Shown here piece after piece: positions 50,689 to 58,817 of a DNA stretch of 64,000 nucleotides. The stretch comes from Streptomyces sp. Root431 (GTDB lineage: Bacteria; Actinomycetota; Actinomycetes; Streptomycetales; Streptomycetaceae). How positions within the stretch are numbered: the first letter of the stretch is position 1; every line of letters begins with the position of its first letter. The translations under genes and the position numbers were made by a program. The notes under the pieces are model-generated. The model saw only the letters and a program-made list of their open reading frames with translations. It made no database searches and was not told where the DNA came from. The stretch lies in contig NZ_LMEI01000009.1 of the NCBI RefSeq assembly GCF_001426585.1, positions 534,247 through 598,246 of the forward strand, given 5' to 3'.

Positions 50689-51568
50689 AACCAGCCCGAA
50701 GGCACCGAAGGCCGACGACCTCGCCGGCCTGGAAGCCGGTCTGGACGCCCTGGACAGCGTGCAGATCCGGCGGACCCCGGTCCGCGAGGTCCTCGTCAAG
50801 AAGGTGCTCCCGCCGGTCATCGCGGTCGCGCTGATCCTGGTCGTGTGGCAGCTGCTGGTCTGGGGCAAGGTCACCGACGAGTACAAGCTCCCCGCCCCGT
50901 CCGCGGTCTGGGACAGCCTGACCACGATGTGGCTGGAGGGCACGCTCCTCGACGTCCTGTGGACCAGCGTGTCCCGGGCCCTGCTCGGCTTCCTCATGGC
51001 GCTCGCCATCGGCACCCCGCTGGGACTGCTGGTCTCCCGGGTGAAGTTCGTGCGCGCGGCGATCGGCCCGATCCTCTCCGGTCTGCAGTCCCTGCCCTCG
51101 GTCGCCTGGGTGGCACCCGCCGTCCTGTGGCTCGGCCTCAACGACAGCATGATGTACGCGGTGATCCTGCTGGGCGCCGTCCCCTCGATCGCCAACGGCC
51201 TCGTCGCGGGCGTCGACCAGGTCCCGCCGCTCTACCTGCGGGCCGGCCAGACGCTCGGCGCGACCGGTCTCAAGGGCGCCTGGCACATCGTGATGCCGGC
51301 CGCGCTCCCCGGCTACCTGGCCGGTCTCAAGCAGGGCTGGGCGTTCTCGTGGCGCTCGCTGATGGCCGCGGAGATCATCGCGTCCTCCCCCGACCTGGGG
51401 CTCGGTCTCGGCCAGTTGCTCGAGTACGGCCGCAACAACATCGACATGGCCGGGATCTTCCTCGCGATCATCCTGATCCTGGTCGTCGGCATCGCCATCG
51501 ACCTGCTGATCTTCAGCCCGCTGGAGCGCACGGTGCTCCGCCGCCGCGGTCTGCTGACGAAGAGCTGA
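50675..51568 (+). CDS. ABC transporter permease (sulfonate/taurine type)
   Basis: 297 aa from ATG 50675, inside the end of the ATPase gene. Six membrane helices, from VLPPVIAVALILVVWQLLVW through LLGFLMALAIGTPLGLLVSR to IFLAIILILVVGIAIDLLIF. The EAA-loop-like segment is RAGQTLGATGLKGAWHIVMP. The N-terminal 30 residues are charged. Completes an SBP-ATPase-permease importer; order and coupling fit one operon with cysN upstream. Confidence 0.93.
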   Translation: MASTETSPKAPKADDLAGLEAGLDALDSVQIRRTPVREVLVKKVLPPVIAVALILVVWQLLVWGKVTDEYKLPAPSAVWDSLTTMWLEGTLLDVLWTSVSRALLGFLMALAIGTPLGLLVSRVKFVRAAIGPILSGLQSLPSVAWVAPAVLWLGLNDSMMYAVILLGAVPSIANGLVAGVDQVPPLYLRAGQTLGATGLKGAWHIVMPAALPGYLAGLKQGWAFSWRSLMAAEIIASSPDLGLGLGQLLEYGRNNIDMAGIFLAIILILVVGIAIDLLIFSPLERTVLRRRGLLTKS

Positions 51569-51575
51569 GCCCTCC

Positions 51576-52319
51576 ATGAACCGCACCGTCCTCCTCGTCA
51601 TCGCCCACGGCAGCCGCGACCCGCGGCACGCGGCGACCGTCCAGGCGCTCGTGCGCCGGGCCGGCGCGCTGCGGCCGGGGCTGCGCGTGGAGACGGCGTT
51701 CCTGGACTTCAACCTGCCGTCGGTCACGGGGGTCCTCGACCGGCTCGCCGCCGACGGCGTACGGGACGTGGTGGCGCTGCCGCTGCTGCTCACCCGGGCC
51801 TTCCACGCGAAGGCCGACATCCCCGCCGTCCTGCGGCAGGCCCCGCCGTCCCTGCGGATCCGGCAGGCGGAGGTCCTCGGACCCTCCCCCCTGCTCATCG
51901 AAGCGGTGGAACGGCGGCTGTACGAGGCCGGGCTCACGCCCGGCGACAAGAGCACGACCGGGGTCGTCCTGGCCTCGGCGGGCTCCAGCGACCCGGAGGC
52001 GATCGCGGTGATCGCAGAAACGGCGCGGGAGCTGCGGCGCACCGGTTGGTGCTCCGTGCGGCCCGCGTTCGCCTCCGCATCTCTTCCGCGTACGGAGGAG
52101 GCCGTCCGGTCCCTCCGTACCGACCCGGGCGTCCGGCGGGTGGCCGTCGCCCCGTACGTGATCGCCCCGGGCAGGCTCCCGGACCGCATCGCCGCCGGCG
52201 CGGCCGAAGCGGACGTCCTGGCGGACGTGCTCGGCCCCTCCCCCGAACTGGCCGCGCTCCTCCTGGAGCGGTACGACGGCGCCCACGCGGCACGCCGGCC
52301 GGTCGCCCACAGCGCCTGA
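51576..52319 (+). CDS. Sirohydrochlorin chelatase (CbiX/SirB type)
   Basis: 247 aa from ATG 51576, 7 bases after the permease stop. Two CbiX repeats: VLLVIAHGSRDPRHAATVQA with the metal-binding His, AFLDFNLPSVTGVLDRLAAD, and the second half GVVLASAGSSDPEAIAVIAE with VRRVAVAPYVIAPGRLPDRI. VVALPLLLTRAFHAKADIP carries the second histidine. It inserts Fe2+ (or Co2+) into sirohydrochlorin, and so provides siroheme for the sulfite reductase at the head of the operon. Confidence 0.9.
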   Translation: MNRTVLLVIAHGSRDPRHAATVQALVRRAGALRPGLRVETAFLDFNLPSVTGVLDRLAADGVRDVVALPLLLTRAFHAKADIPAVLRQAPPSLRIRQAEVLGPSPLLIEAVERRLYEAGLTPGDKSTTGVVLASAGSSDPEAIAVIAETARELRRTGWCSVRPAFASASLPRTEEAVRSLRTDPGVRRVAVAPYVIAPGRLPDRIAAGAAEADVLADVLGPSPELAALLLERYDGAHAARRPVAHSA

Positions 52320-52459
52320 GCTCCACCGTCCGGCATGCGGTGACGGAGAACGAATACCGGACGACTGCGCCCCGGAAGCGGAATTCGTAAATCCATAATC
52401 CCACCACGCGGAATAGCGGGAAAAGCGCGCCACAAGAACCTCAGATGTTCCTCAACTCC

Positions 52460-52507
52460 CTTGTTCGGCAACCCGGGAAACCCGGAAGATATTACCGACC
52501 GAACAAG
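52460..52507 (+). promoter_or_regulatory. Nested hairpin in the 5' leader of the secreted-protein gene
   Basis: Outer arms CTTGTTCGG (52460-52468) and CCGAACAAG (52499-52507) pair perfectly over 9 bases. An inner hairpin CCGGG-AAA-CCCGG lies at 52473-52485. The structure ends directly before the ribosome site GAGGGGAAAG. The whole 52320-52518 gap is less GC-rich than its surroundings. Possible RNA control or mRNA stabiliser. Confidence 0.6.
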
Positions 52508-52518
52508 AGGGGAAAGAA

Positions 52519-53001
52519 ATGAACATCACGCTTCGCCGGGTCAGTATTTTATCGGCCCCCGCCGTCGTCGCCGCACTGGCGATCGGCACGCTCACCGCTC
52601 CGCAGGCCATGGCGGCCGACCGGACCGTCACCGTGAACTGCTCGGCCGCCCTGGGGCCCTCCGCCGACGGCAACGTCCGCACGGTCAGCTACTACGTGGC
52701 CAAGACGTCGACCACCTGGAAGCACAAGCAGCGCCTCAACTTCCCGACCAGCCACGGCATCAACAGGACGCGCCGCGACCTGAGCCACGTCACCTACCTC
52801 CTGGACGGCACGACGCGCCGGGGGCACGTCGAGGTGAAGAAGAACGAGGTGGCCTGGGACAACAACAGCTGGGGCATCGCGTCCTGGGGCGTGGGCCGTG
52901 AGCCGATCACCAAGAAGGGGCGCACCCGCCTCATCAGCCACGGCTGGTACAACATGAACAGCTGGCCGGTCGAGTGCCAGGGCAAGTCCTTCGCCTTCTG
53001 A
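52519..53001 (+). CDS. Small secreted protein of unknown function
   Basis: 160 aa from ATG 52519 with GGGGAAAG 5 bases upstream. Signal peptide 1-32 (ILSAPAVVAALAIGTLTAPQ, then AMAAD). The mature part of about 128 residues has two cysteines (VNCSAALGP and VECQGKSFAF), one near each end, which probably form a disulfide. It is rich in Trp, Tyr, Asn and Lys (TTWKHKQRLNFPT, then AWDNNSWGIASWGVGREP). I know no family. A lipoprotein gene follows after a strong hairpin. The low-GC leader and unusual composition hint at a recently gained or extracellular-interaction gene (inference). Confidence 0.85.
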   Translation: MNITLRRVSILSAPAVVAALAIGTLTAPQAMAADRTVTVNCSAALGPSADGNVRTVSYYVAKTSTTWKHKQRLNFPTSHGINRTRRDLSHVTYLLDGTTRRGHVEVKKNEVAWDNNSWGIASWGVGREPITKKGRTRLISHGWYNMNSWPVECQGKSFAF

Positions 53002-53028
53002 CCCACTCCCGCACCAGGTAGCGAGTGA

Positions 53029-53059
53029 GCGCGGACGGGCCGGCAGGGCCCGTCCGCGC
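53029..53059 (+). terminator. 13-bp hairpin between the secreted protein and lipoprotein genes
   Basis: GCGCGGACGGGCC (53029-53041), loop GGCAG, GGCCCGTCCGCGC (53047-53059): perfect. It ends 14 bases before the next ATG, so it may terminate the first transcript or lie in the leader of the second. Confidence 0.65.
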
Positions 53060-53073
53060 CCGCGGAGGGAACC

Positions 53074-54189
53074 ATGAGATCGCGCACATGCCTGGCGGCC
53101 GCCGCCCTGCTGATCGTCCCGGTCCTGGCCGGATGCTCGACAGGCGACGGATCCCCCACCCCGGCGGCCACCGAGGAATCGGCGGAGAACCGGTTCCTCC
53201 TCGTCGAGGGCGACACCGCCGGGTACATCACGTTCGACACCGAAAAGGAAATACTCACCGGATTCCGCTCCGACGGCACACGGTCGTGGACCCATTCCGG
53301 AAATTTCCCTTCCGATATCCAATGCCTCGACCGATGCCCTGACGCCGTGATCTCCGCACCCGTCTCCGAAAATCCCGGGCAGAAGAAATCACTGGCGATA
53401 TGGAAGCACCGCGGAGAAACCACCGTGAAGGAATTCGCGAACGGTCGCCTCGATGTGCACTGGAGCTCCGGTCCCGACGACTGGATCGCCACCGTCGGCT
53501 CGTCGGTCACCTGGTCGGACGGGGCCAGGAGGCAGTCCTTGAGCCTGCAGGGAGAGCTCAAGGACTCGATGGGCACGCAGTCCGCCGACGGCCGCACTCT
53601 GGCGGTGTCGGTGGCCACGGGCGACGAGTCCGCCCCACGCTGGTCCGCCTACCTCTTCGACGTCCCCGGCGGGACGGCCGGCCGGCCCCGGCTCACCGCC
53701 GACCGGCTTCCCGGATCCGTCGGCTGCCTCGACCCCGCCGCCGACCGGGCCGCCACCGTGGGCGAGAAGCCGGCCCTCTTCACCCTCGGTTCGGGCCGCA
53801 GGGTCCGGGACCTCGGGGACTTCTCCAGCGAGTGCGCCATGTCGCGGAGCGCCACCGTGTTCGGCACCTATTCGGCGGGCCGCGGTCGTGAGGACACCCA
53901 GTCCGTCCAGGTGACGGAGAACGCCGGGAGCCGGACGGCCAAGGCGGGCACGTCGAGCGGCGGCGGGCTCGGCGCCACCGGCGGCTGCGGGGTGTTCCTC
54001 TCCGAGGGCAGGCTCGCGGCCATGGCGCCGACGGGCACGGTCGAGCGCTCGGAGGTCCCCGCCGTCGGCCTGCGCACGCTGTCCGACGGCGACGTCTACG
54101 CCCTCGCCGGGGACGGCACGGTGACCCGGCACCGGGTCGTCGCGACCGGAAGCGACTGCTCGGTCGAACCCTCGGGTTCCGGCCGCTGA
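53074..54189 (+). CDS. Lipoprotein with beta-propeller-like body
   Basis: 371 aa from ATG 53074 (MRSRTCLAAAALLIVPVLAG), ribosome site GGAGGG. Lipobox LAGC at 19-22. The mature part has repeated beta-rich strands (YITFDTEKEILTGFRSDGTR, SLAIWKHRGETTVKEF, WIATVGSSVTWSDGAR, TLAVSVATGDESAPRW), suggesting a propeller. Internal cysteines (QCLDRCPDAV, GCLDPAADRA, SSECAMSRS, GGCGVF) may form disulfides. No family known. It may act with the small secreted protein encoded upstream (context only). Confidence 0.8.
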   Translation: MRSRTCLAAAALLIVPVLAGCSTGDGSPTPAATEESAENRFLLVEGDTAGYITFDTEKEILTGFRSDGTRSWTHSGNFPSDIQCLDRCPDAVISAPVSENPGQKKSLAIWKHRGETTVKEFANGRLDVHWSSGPDDWIATVGSSVTWSDGARRQSLSLQGELKDSMGTQSADGRTLAVSVATGDESAPRWSAYLFDVPGGTAGRPRLTADRLPGSVGCLDPAADRAATVGEKPALFTLGSGRRVRDLGDFSSECAMSRSATVFGTYSAGRGREDTQSVQVTENAGSRTAKAGTSSGGGLGATGGCGVFLSEGRLAAMAPTGTVERSEVPAVGLRTLSDGDVYALAGDGTVTRHRVVATGSDCSVEPSGSGR

Positions 54190-54201
54190 GGAGACGGGAC
54201 G

Positions 54202-54828
54202 TCAGCCGAAGTCCAGGCCGCCCGTGCGGGTCCTCTTCAGTTCGAAGAAGTCGGGGTGGGCGGCCAGGACGCGGAAGCTGTCGAAGAGTTCGGCGGCCTT
54301 CTCGCCGCGCGGGACGGCGCGGAGGACCGGGCCGAACCAGACGGTGCCGTCGACGTGGATCGTCGGGGTGCCGACGTATGCCTCCGCTTCGGGGTCCTTG
54401 CCCGTGTCGTGGCTGCGGCGGAGAGGCTCGTCGTACGCCGGGTCGTGGGCGGCGGCGGCGAGTTCGGGCGGGAGGCCGAGTTCGGTGAGGGACTCGGCGA
54501 TCACGGCGTCGAAGTCCTTCTGCTTCTTCTCGTGGATGCGGGTTCCGTAGGCGGTGTAGAGCGGGCGGAGGATGTCCTCGCCGTGCTGCTCGGCGGCGGC
54601 CGCCGCCACGCGTACGGGGCCGATCGAGGCGTCGACGAGCTCGCGGTACCAGTCGGGCAGGGTGTTGCCCTCGTTGTGGAAGTACAGGCTCATGACCTTG
54701 AAGCGGAGGTCGATCGGCCGGTGGCGTTCGACTTCCAGCATCCAGCGGGAGGTGATCCAGGCGAAGGGGCAGACGGGGTCGAAGTAGAAGTCGACGGTGG
54801 TGCGGGGCGGTGTCGTGGTGCTCGTCAT
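54202..54828 (-). CDS. DsbA-fold oxidoreductase (mycothiol-dependent nitroreductase Rv2466c-like)
   Basis: 208 aa from ATG 54828 (MTSTTTPPRTTVDFYFDPVC). Thioredoxin-like fold with active site DPVCPFAWITSRWMLEVE: a single-cysteine CPFA instead of the CPWC of Rv2466c, as in many Streptomyces members. The helical insertion (EGNTLPDWYRELVDASIGPV) and the cis-Pro region VGTPTIHVDGTVWFGPVL are present. Probably uses mycothiol; substrate unknown. It converges on the lipoprotein gene with 12 bases between them. Confidence 0.82.
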   Translation of the reverse strand: MTSTTTPPRTTVDFYFDPVCPFAWITSRWMLEVERHRPIDLRFKVMSLYFHNEGNTLPDWYRELVDASIGPVRVAAAAAEQHGEDILRPLYTAYGTRIHEKKQKDFDAVIAESLTELGLPPELAAAAHDPAYDEPLRRSHDTGKDPEAEAYVGTPTIHVDGTVWFGPVLRAVPRGEKAAELFDSFRVLAAHPDFFELKRTRTGGLDFG

Positions 54829-54902
54829 GCAGGTGAATCTAGCCAGGGGGTGGCCCGTCGCCCTGGGCCAATCCGAGGCCCTCGGGGTGGGCCACTTGGG
54901 CT

Positions 54903-55457
54903 TCAGTCCTCGTGGGTCATCTCGATCAGCTTGACCACGGTGTTCCAGTTCCTGGCCGTGGCGACGAGGCCCTTGGTGAGGGACGGGCGGGTCACGACGT
55001 CGCCCAGCTTGGACCGCCCGAGGCCGTCGGGGACGTAGAGGTAGAGCACGCGGTCGCCGAGGGCGAACTCCTCCGGCCGGTAGGCCTCCCGGTCGATCGC
55101 GGCGAAGCGTTCGGGCTCGGCGGGTCCGGAGTAGTAGATCGCGTGAAGCTGCTTGCCCTCCAGTTCGGCGGCCGGGAAGGGGCAGGCCTCGGCGACGGCC
55201 GTGAGGTAGTCGCCGTCGCGGACGAGGCAGTCGACGCGGAAGCCGAAGTGGCGCTCGATCGCGTCTTCGAGCGCGGTCGTGAGCTCGTCCTCGGTGGCGT
55301 CCGTGTCCGTGGTGAAGACGGCGTTCCCGCTCTGGAGGTACGTGCGGACGTTCCGGTGGCCGAGGCCTTCCAGGACGGAACGGAGCTCCGCCATGGGCAC
55401 CTTGCGGTGTCCGCTCACGTTGATGCCGCGGAGGAGGGCCGCGTATGTCGTCGCCAT
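54903..55457 (-). CDS. DUF1697 protein
   Basis: 184 aa from ATG 55457 (MATTYAALLRGINVSGHRKV). Family marks: ALLRGINVSGHRKVPMAELR, VRTYLQSGNAVFTTDTDATE, the conserved second half with LYVPDGLGRSKLGDVVTRPS, and the end TARNWNTVVKLIEMT. The fold is known but the function is not. It lies downstream of the sugar transporter genes but behind a terminator-like hairpin, so it is probably its own unit. Confidence 0.92.
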   Translation of the reverse strand: MATTYAALLRGINVSGHRKVPMAELRSVLEGLGHRNVRTYLQSGNAVFTTDTDATEDELTTALEDAIERHFGFRVDCLVRDGDYLTAVAEACPFPAAELEGKQLHAIYYSGPAEPERFAAIDREAYRPEEFALGDRVLYLYVPDGLGRSKLGDVVTRPSLTKGLVATARNWNTVVKLIEMTHED

Positions 55458-55472
55458 GGGTTCACCTTAGGG

Positions 55473-55509
55473 CGGCCACCGCGCCTCGTGGGGGGCGGCA
55501 CGGTGGCCG
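55473..55509. terminator. Inverted repeat upstream of DUF1697, after the sugar transporter
   Basis: CGGCCACCG (55473-55481) and CGGTGGCCG (55501-55509) pair perfectly around a 19-base loop. It may end the transporter transcript or be part of the DUF1697 promoter. Confidence 0.4.
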
Positions 55510-55597
55510 GTTCGAACACTCGCCGATGGGAGCGATCCGGAGAAGACCCTTCACCCATCTGTGACTTATTCAACAAGGTTTCGTAATCACGAATCCA

Positions 55598-56893
55598 TCA
55601 TTTGCGCTGATAGCGGGCGAGGACCCGGTTGCCGTCCTCCACCAGCCTCCGGCGCAGTTCGGCGCCGTCGATGGCCCCGCTGTAGTACTCCTGGAAGGCC
55701 GGGGTCGCCACCTTGTCCTTCCATTCCGGATAGCCGCGCACGCCCTGCGCGGGAGCCGGCCTCAGCCGCTCGGCGATCTCGGCGCCGGTCGCCCAGCCGT
55801 CCCGCGCGGTGTGGAGGGAGGGGTCGGCGAGCGCGGCCGTGCCGGTGGGCAGCATCCAGTCGCCGCGGGCGAGCCGCACCATGTTCTCCGGGCGCAGGAA
55901 GAAGTCGAGGAAGGCGGCCGCCTCCTTCTTGTACGGGCTGTCCTCGGCGATCGACAGGGTCTGCGGGGAGACGCCCTGGGCGAGCCCCTCGCTCCCGGCG
56001 GGGGCGGGCAGCACCGTCCACTCGAAGCCCTTGGGAGCCTGCTGGGCGATCTGCTGCCGGTAGGCGAAGCCCAGCGGGACCATGGCGTACTTGCCGGCGA
56101 AGAAGCCGGGGAGGGTGTCGGAGCCGCCGCTGCCGAGCGTGGTGCGCGGGGCGGTGCGGTCGACGACGACCTGGTCGTGGACGGTGCCGGTGACGACGGC
56201 GTCGGCCTCGGTGAAGTCGACGGTGATCCGGCCGTCCGTACCCCGGTGGAAGAGGCTGCCGCCGGCCGAGACGCCGAGGTTGAGGCTGACGGATACGGGC
56301 TCCTTGAGCGGCCAGGCGACGGCGTACCGGCCGGGGCCCATGGCGGTGGTGAGGTCGCGGGCGACCTGCCGGAACTCGCTCCAGGTCCAGGGCTTCTCGG
56401 GGGTGGGGACGCGGACGCCGGAGGACTCCAGGATCTTCCGGTTGGCGATGATCACGCGGGGTTCCTGGAGGAAGGGGATGCCGTAGATCCCCTCGCCGAA
56501 GGTGGTGGTCTCCCAGCTGCGGGCGGGGATGTCGGCGCGCAGCCGCTCGGGCAGCAGCGGGCGCAGATCGGCGAGGTCGCCGCCGTAGGCGAAGTCGCCG
56601 AGGTCGTCGGAGGCATCGTGGATGATGTCGGGCGCCTCGCCGCCCTCGAAGGAGGTGAGGAGCTGGTCGTGGACGGAGTCCCAGCTGCCCTGGACGTAGT
56701 CGACCTGGACGTCGGGGTGGGTGGCGTTCCACTCCGCCACGAGCTGCTTGTTGGCGTCGACGGACTCCTTCTGCCAGGCGAGGGACTGGAAGCGGAGGCG
56801 TACGACGCCGTCGTCGGGCCGCTCGTCGCCGCCTGCGCAGCCGGTGAGGAGCAGGGCGAGCGCGGCGGTCAGGGTGAGGAGGCGTCCTCTCAT
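55598..56893 (-). CDS. Sugar ABC transporter substrate-binding lipoprotein
   Basis: 431 aa from ATG 56893 (MRGRLLTLTAALALLLTGCA) with lipobox LTGC. Family-1 extracellular binding protein: LVAEWNATHPDVQVDYVQGS, LTSFEGGEAPDIIHDASDDL, GEGIYGIPFLQEPRVIIANR, then KPWTWSEFRQVARDLTTAMG and EAAAFLDFFLRPENMVRLA. It captures a sugar or oligosaccharide. Third gene of a permease-permease-SBP operon; the start overlaps the permease stop (ATGA). The operon lacks an ATPase, as is common in Streptomyces where MsiK serves many transporters. Confidence 0.92.
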   Translation of the reverse strand: MRGRLLTLTAALALLLTGCAGGDERPDDGVVRLRFQSLAWQKESVDANKQLVAEWNATHPDVQVDYVQGSWDSVHDQLLTSFEGGEAPDIIHDASDDLGDFAYGGDLADLRPLLPERLRADIPARSWETTTFGEGIYGIPFLQEPRVIIANRKILESSGVRVPTPEKPWTWSEFRQVARDLTTAMGPGRYAVAWPLKEPVSVSLNLGVSAGGSLFHRGTDGRITVDFTEADAVVTGTVHDQVVVDRTAPRTTLGSGGSDTLPGFFAGKYAMVPLGFAYRQQIAQQAPKGFEWTVLPAPAGSEGLAQGVSPQTLSIAEDSPYKKEAAAFLDFFLRPENMVRLARGDWMLPTGTAALADPSLHTARDGWATGAEIAERLRPAPAQGVRGYPEWKDKVATPAFQEYYSGAIDGAELRRRLVEDGNRVLARYQRK

Positions 56894-57732
56894 GACTTCA
56901 CCGCCCCGGTCAGCATGCCGCCGGTGATCCGGCGTTGGAGGACGGCGAAGACGACGAGGGAGGGCAGGGTGGCGAGGAAGGCCGCGGCGGCCAGCGGGCC
57001 GAGGTCGGCGACGCCCTCGGCGCCGAGGAAGTGGGTGAGGACGACCGGCAGGGTCTGCTTCTCGGGGGTCTTGAGCAGGACGAGGGCGAAGAAGAACTCG
57101 TTCCAGGCGGTGACGAAGGCGAAGAGGGCGGTGGCGACGACGCCGGGGACGAGCAGCGGGGCGGTGACGGAGACGAGGGTACGGATCCTCCCGGCGCCGT
57201 CGACGGCCGCGGCCTCCTCCAGTTCGGCCGGCACGGCCCTGACGTACCCCATGAGCATCCAGAGCGCGAAGGGCAGCGACCACACCACGTAGACCATGAC
57301 GAGGCCGGGGACGCTGTTGACGAGGTGCAGGTTCTTCAGGATCAGGAAGAGCGGGATGATCACCAGGACGAAGGGGAAGGCCTGGCTGATCACGACCCAG
57401 CCGGTGGCCGCGCCGGCGAGCCGGCCCCGGTGGCGGGCGGTCACGTAGGCGAGCGGGGTCGCGACGAGCACGGCGATCAGGGCCGCGGCGAGGGCGGCGA
57501 CGAGGCTGTTCCCGGCGGCGCTGAGCAGCGGCTGCTCGTCGAAGGCCTGCCGGAAGTTGGCGAGGGTCGGCTCCCGGGGGATCCAGGTGGGGTGGAGCGA
57601 GGCCAGCTCGGGGGCGGGCTTGAAGGCGGTGGAGACCAGCCAGAGGAAGGGGAAGGCGAGGAAGACCAGGTAGGCGAGGAGGGCGAGGTACTGGCCGATC
57701 CGCGCGGGTCTGCTCGTCCGGAGGGCGCTCAC
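56890..57732 (-). CDS. Sugar ABC transporter permease (MalG type)
   Basis: 280 aa from GTG 57732 (VSALRTSRPARIGQYLALLA), overlapping the stop of the first permease (GTGA). Six helices, including IGQYLALLAYLVFLAFPFLW, AAGNSLVAALAAALIAVLVA and VVISQAFPFVLVIIPLFLIL. The EAA motif is EEAAAVDGAGRIRTLVSVTA. Partner of the MalF-type permease upstream. Confidence 0.92.
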   Translation of the reverse strand: MSALRTSRPARIGQYLALLAYLVFLAFPFLWLVSTAFKPAPELASLHPTWIPREPTLANFRQAFDEQPLLSAAGNSLVAALAAALIAVLVATPLAYVTARHRGRLAGAATGWVVISQAFPFVLVIIPLFLILKNLHLVNSVPGLVMVYVVWSLPFALWMLMGYVRAVPAELEEAAAVDGAGRIRTLVSVTAPLLVPGVVATALFAFVTAWNEFFFALVLLKTPEKQTLPVVLTHFLGAEGVADLGPLAAAAFLATLPSLVVFAVLQRRITGGMLTGAVKS

Positions 57733-58673
57733 CGGTCCTGGTCCCCTTTCAGCCGTCGTACGAGGGAGAAGGCGATGAGCACCGAGACGGCGGCGACCAT
57801 GACGCAGCCCATCGCGGCGGCGTAGCCGAACTGGCCGTAGCGGAAGGCCTCCTCGTAGGCGAAGAGCATGGGGAGCCGGGTCCGGCCGCCCGGTCCGCCG
57901 TTGGTCAGGACGTAGACCAGGGCGAAGGAGTTGAGGTTCCAGATGAGGTTGAGCGCGGTGATGGCGAGGGCCACGGGTCGCAGCGCGGGCCAGGTCACGG
58001 CGCGGAAGCGGCGCCATGCTCCGGCGCCGTCGAGGGCGGCGGCCTCGTGGAGTTCGCGCGGGGTGTTCTGGAGTCCGGCGAGCAGGGCGACGGTGGTCTG
58101 CGGCATGCCGGCCCAGACGCCGACGACGATCACGGCGGGCAGGGCGGTGGCGAGCCCGGAGAGCCAGTCGTGGCCCTGGCCGAGGCCGAGGTCGCGGAGG
58201 GTCTCGTTGAGGATGCCCGCGTCGGGGTTGTAGACGAGCCGCCACATGATGCCGACGACGACCTCGGGCATCGCCCAGGGGACGATCGCGAGCGCCCGCG
58301 CCAGCCAGCGGAAGCGGAGCTTCTGGTTGAGGAGGAGGGCGAGGCCGAGGGCGAGCAGGAACTGGGGGACGGTGACTCCGACGGCCCAGAGCAGGCCGAT
58401 GCGGAAGGAGTCCCAGAAGAGGGTGTCGTGGAGGAGGTCCTGGAAGTTGAGGGCGCCGATCCAGCGGGTCTCCTGGGTGCGGCCGGACTGCGCGTCGGTG
58501 AAGGCGAGCGCGATGCCGTAGAGGAGCGGGCCGACGCTGAGGACGAGGATCGGCAGGAGCGCCGGGAGCACCAGGAACCAGGCGCCGAAGTCGGGTCCCC
58601 TGGGGCGTGCCGTGCGGACGGTCCGCGGTGTCCGCGTCCCGCCGGGCCGCTTCGTCGCGGTCACCGAGCTCAT
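57729..58673 (-). CDS. Sugar ABC transporter permease (MalF type)
   Basis: 314 aa from ATG 58673 (MSSVTATKRPGGTRTPRTVR). The N-terminal basic tail is followed by six helices, from FGAWFLVLPALLPILVLSVG through FRIGLLWAVGVTVPQFLLAL to GCVMVAAVSVLIAFSLV. The EAA loop is HEAAALDGAGAWRRFRAVTW. First gene of the transporter operon. No regulator is adjacent; the divergent gene is an APH-type kinase. Confidence 0.92.
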   Translation of the reverse strand: MSSVTATKRPGGTRTPRTVRTARPRGPDFGAWFLVLPALLPILVLSVGPLLYGIALAFTDAQSGRTQETRWIGALNFQDLLHDTLFWDSFRIGLLWAVGVTVPQFLLALGLALLLNQKLRFRWLARALAIVPWAMPEVVVGIMWRLVYNPDAGILNETLRDLGLGQGHDWLSGLATALPAVIVVGVWAGMPQTTVALLAGLQNTPRELHEAAALDGAGAWRRFRAVTWPALRPVALAITALNLIWNLNSFALVYVLTNGGPGGRTRLPMLFAYEEAFRYGQFGYAAAMGCVMVAAVSVLIAFSLVRRLKGDQDR

Positions 58674-58817
58674 CGATCCGACCCCCGTCTGCCCGCTGCC
58701 GCCGCCGGTGGGAACCCCGTCATGGTCCTGACGGGTCGTGGGGCCGTCAAGGCGACCAGCGCGGGCACCTGGCCTGATGCGAGACTTTGGCTCAAACGCA
58801 CAGGTAGGGAGAGGTCG

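Noticed and set aside
54202..54828. CPFA active site as a disabled DsbA
   Set aside because: Single-cysteine active sites are common in actinomycete members of this family, so it is not evidence of decay.
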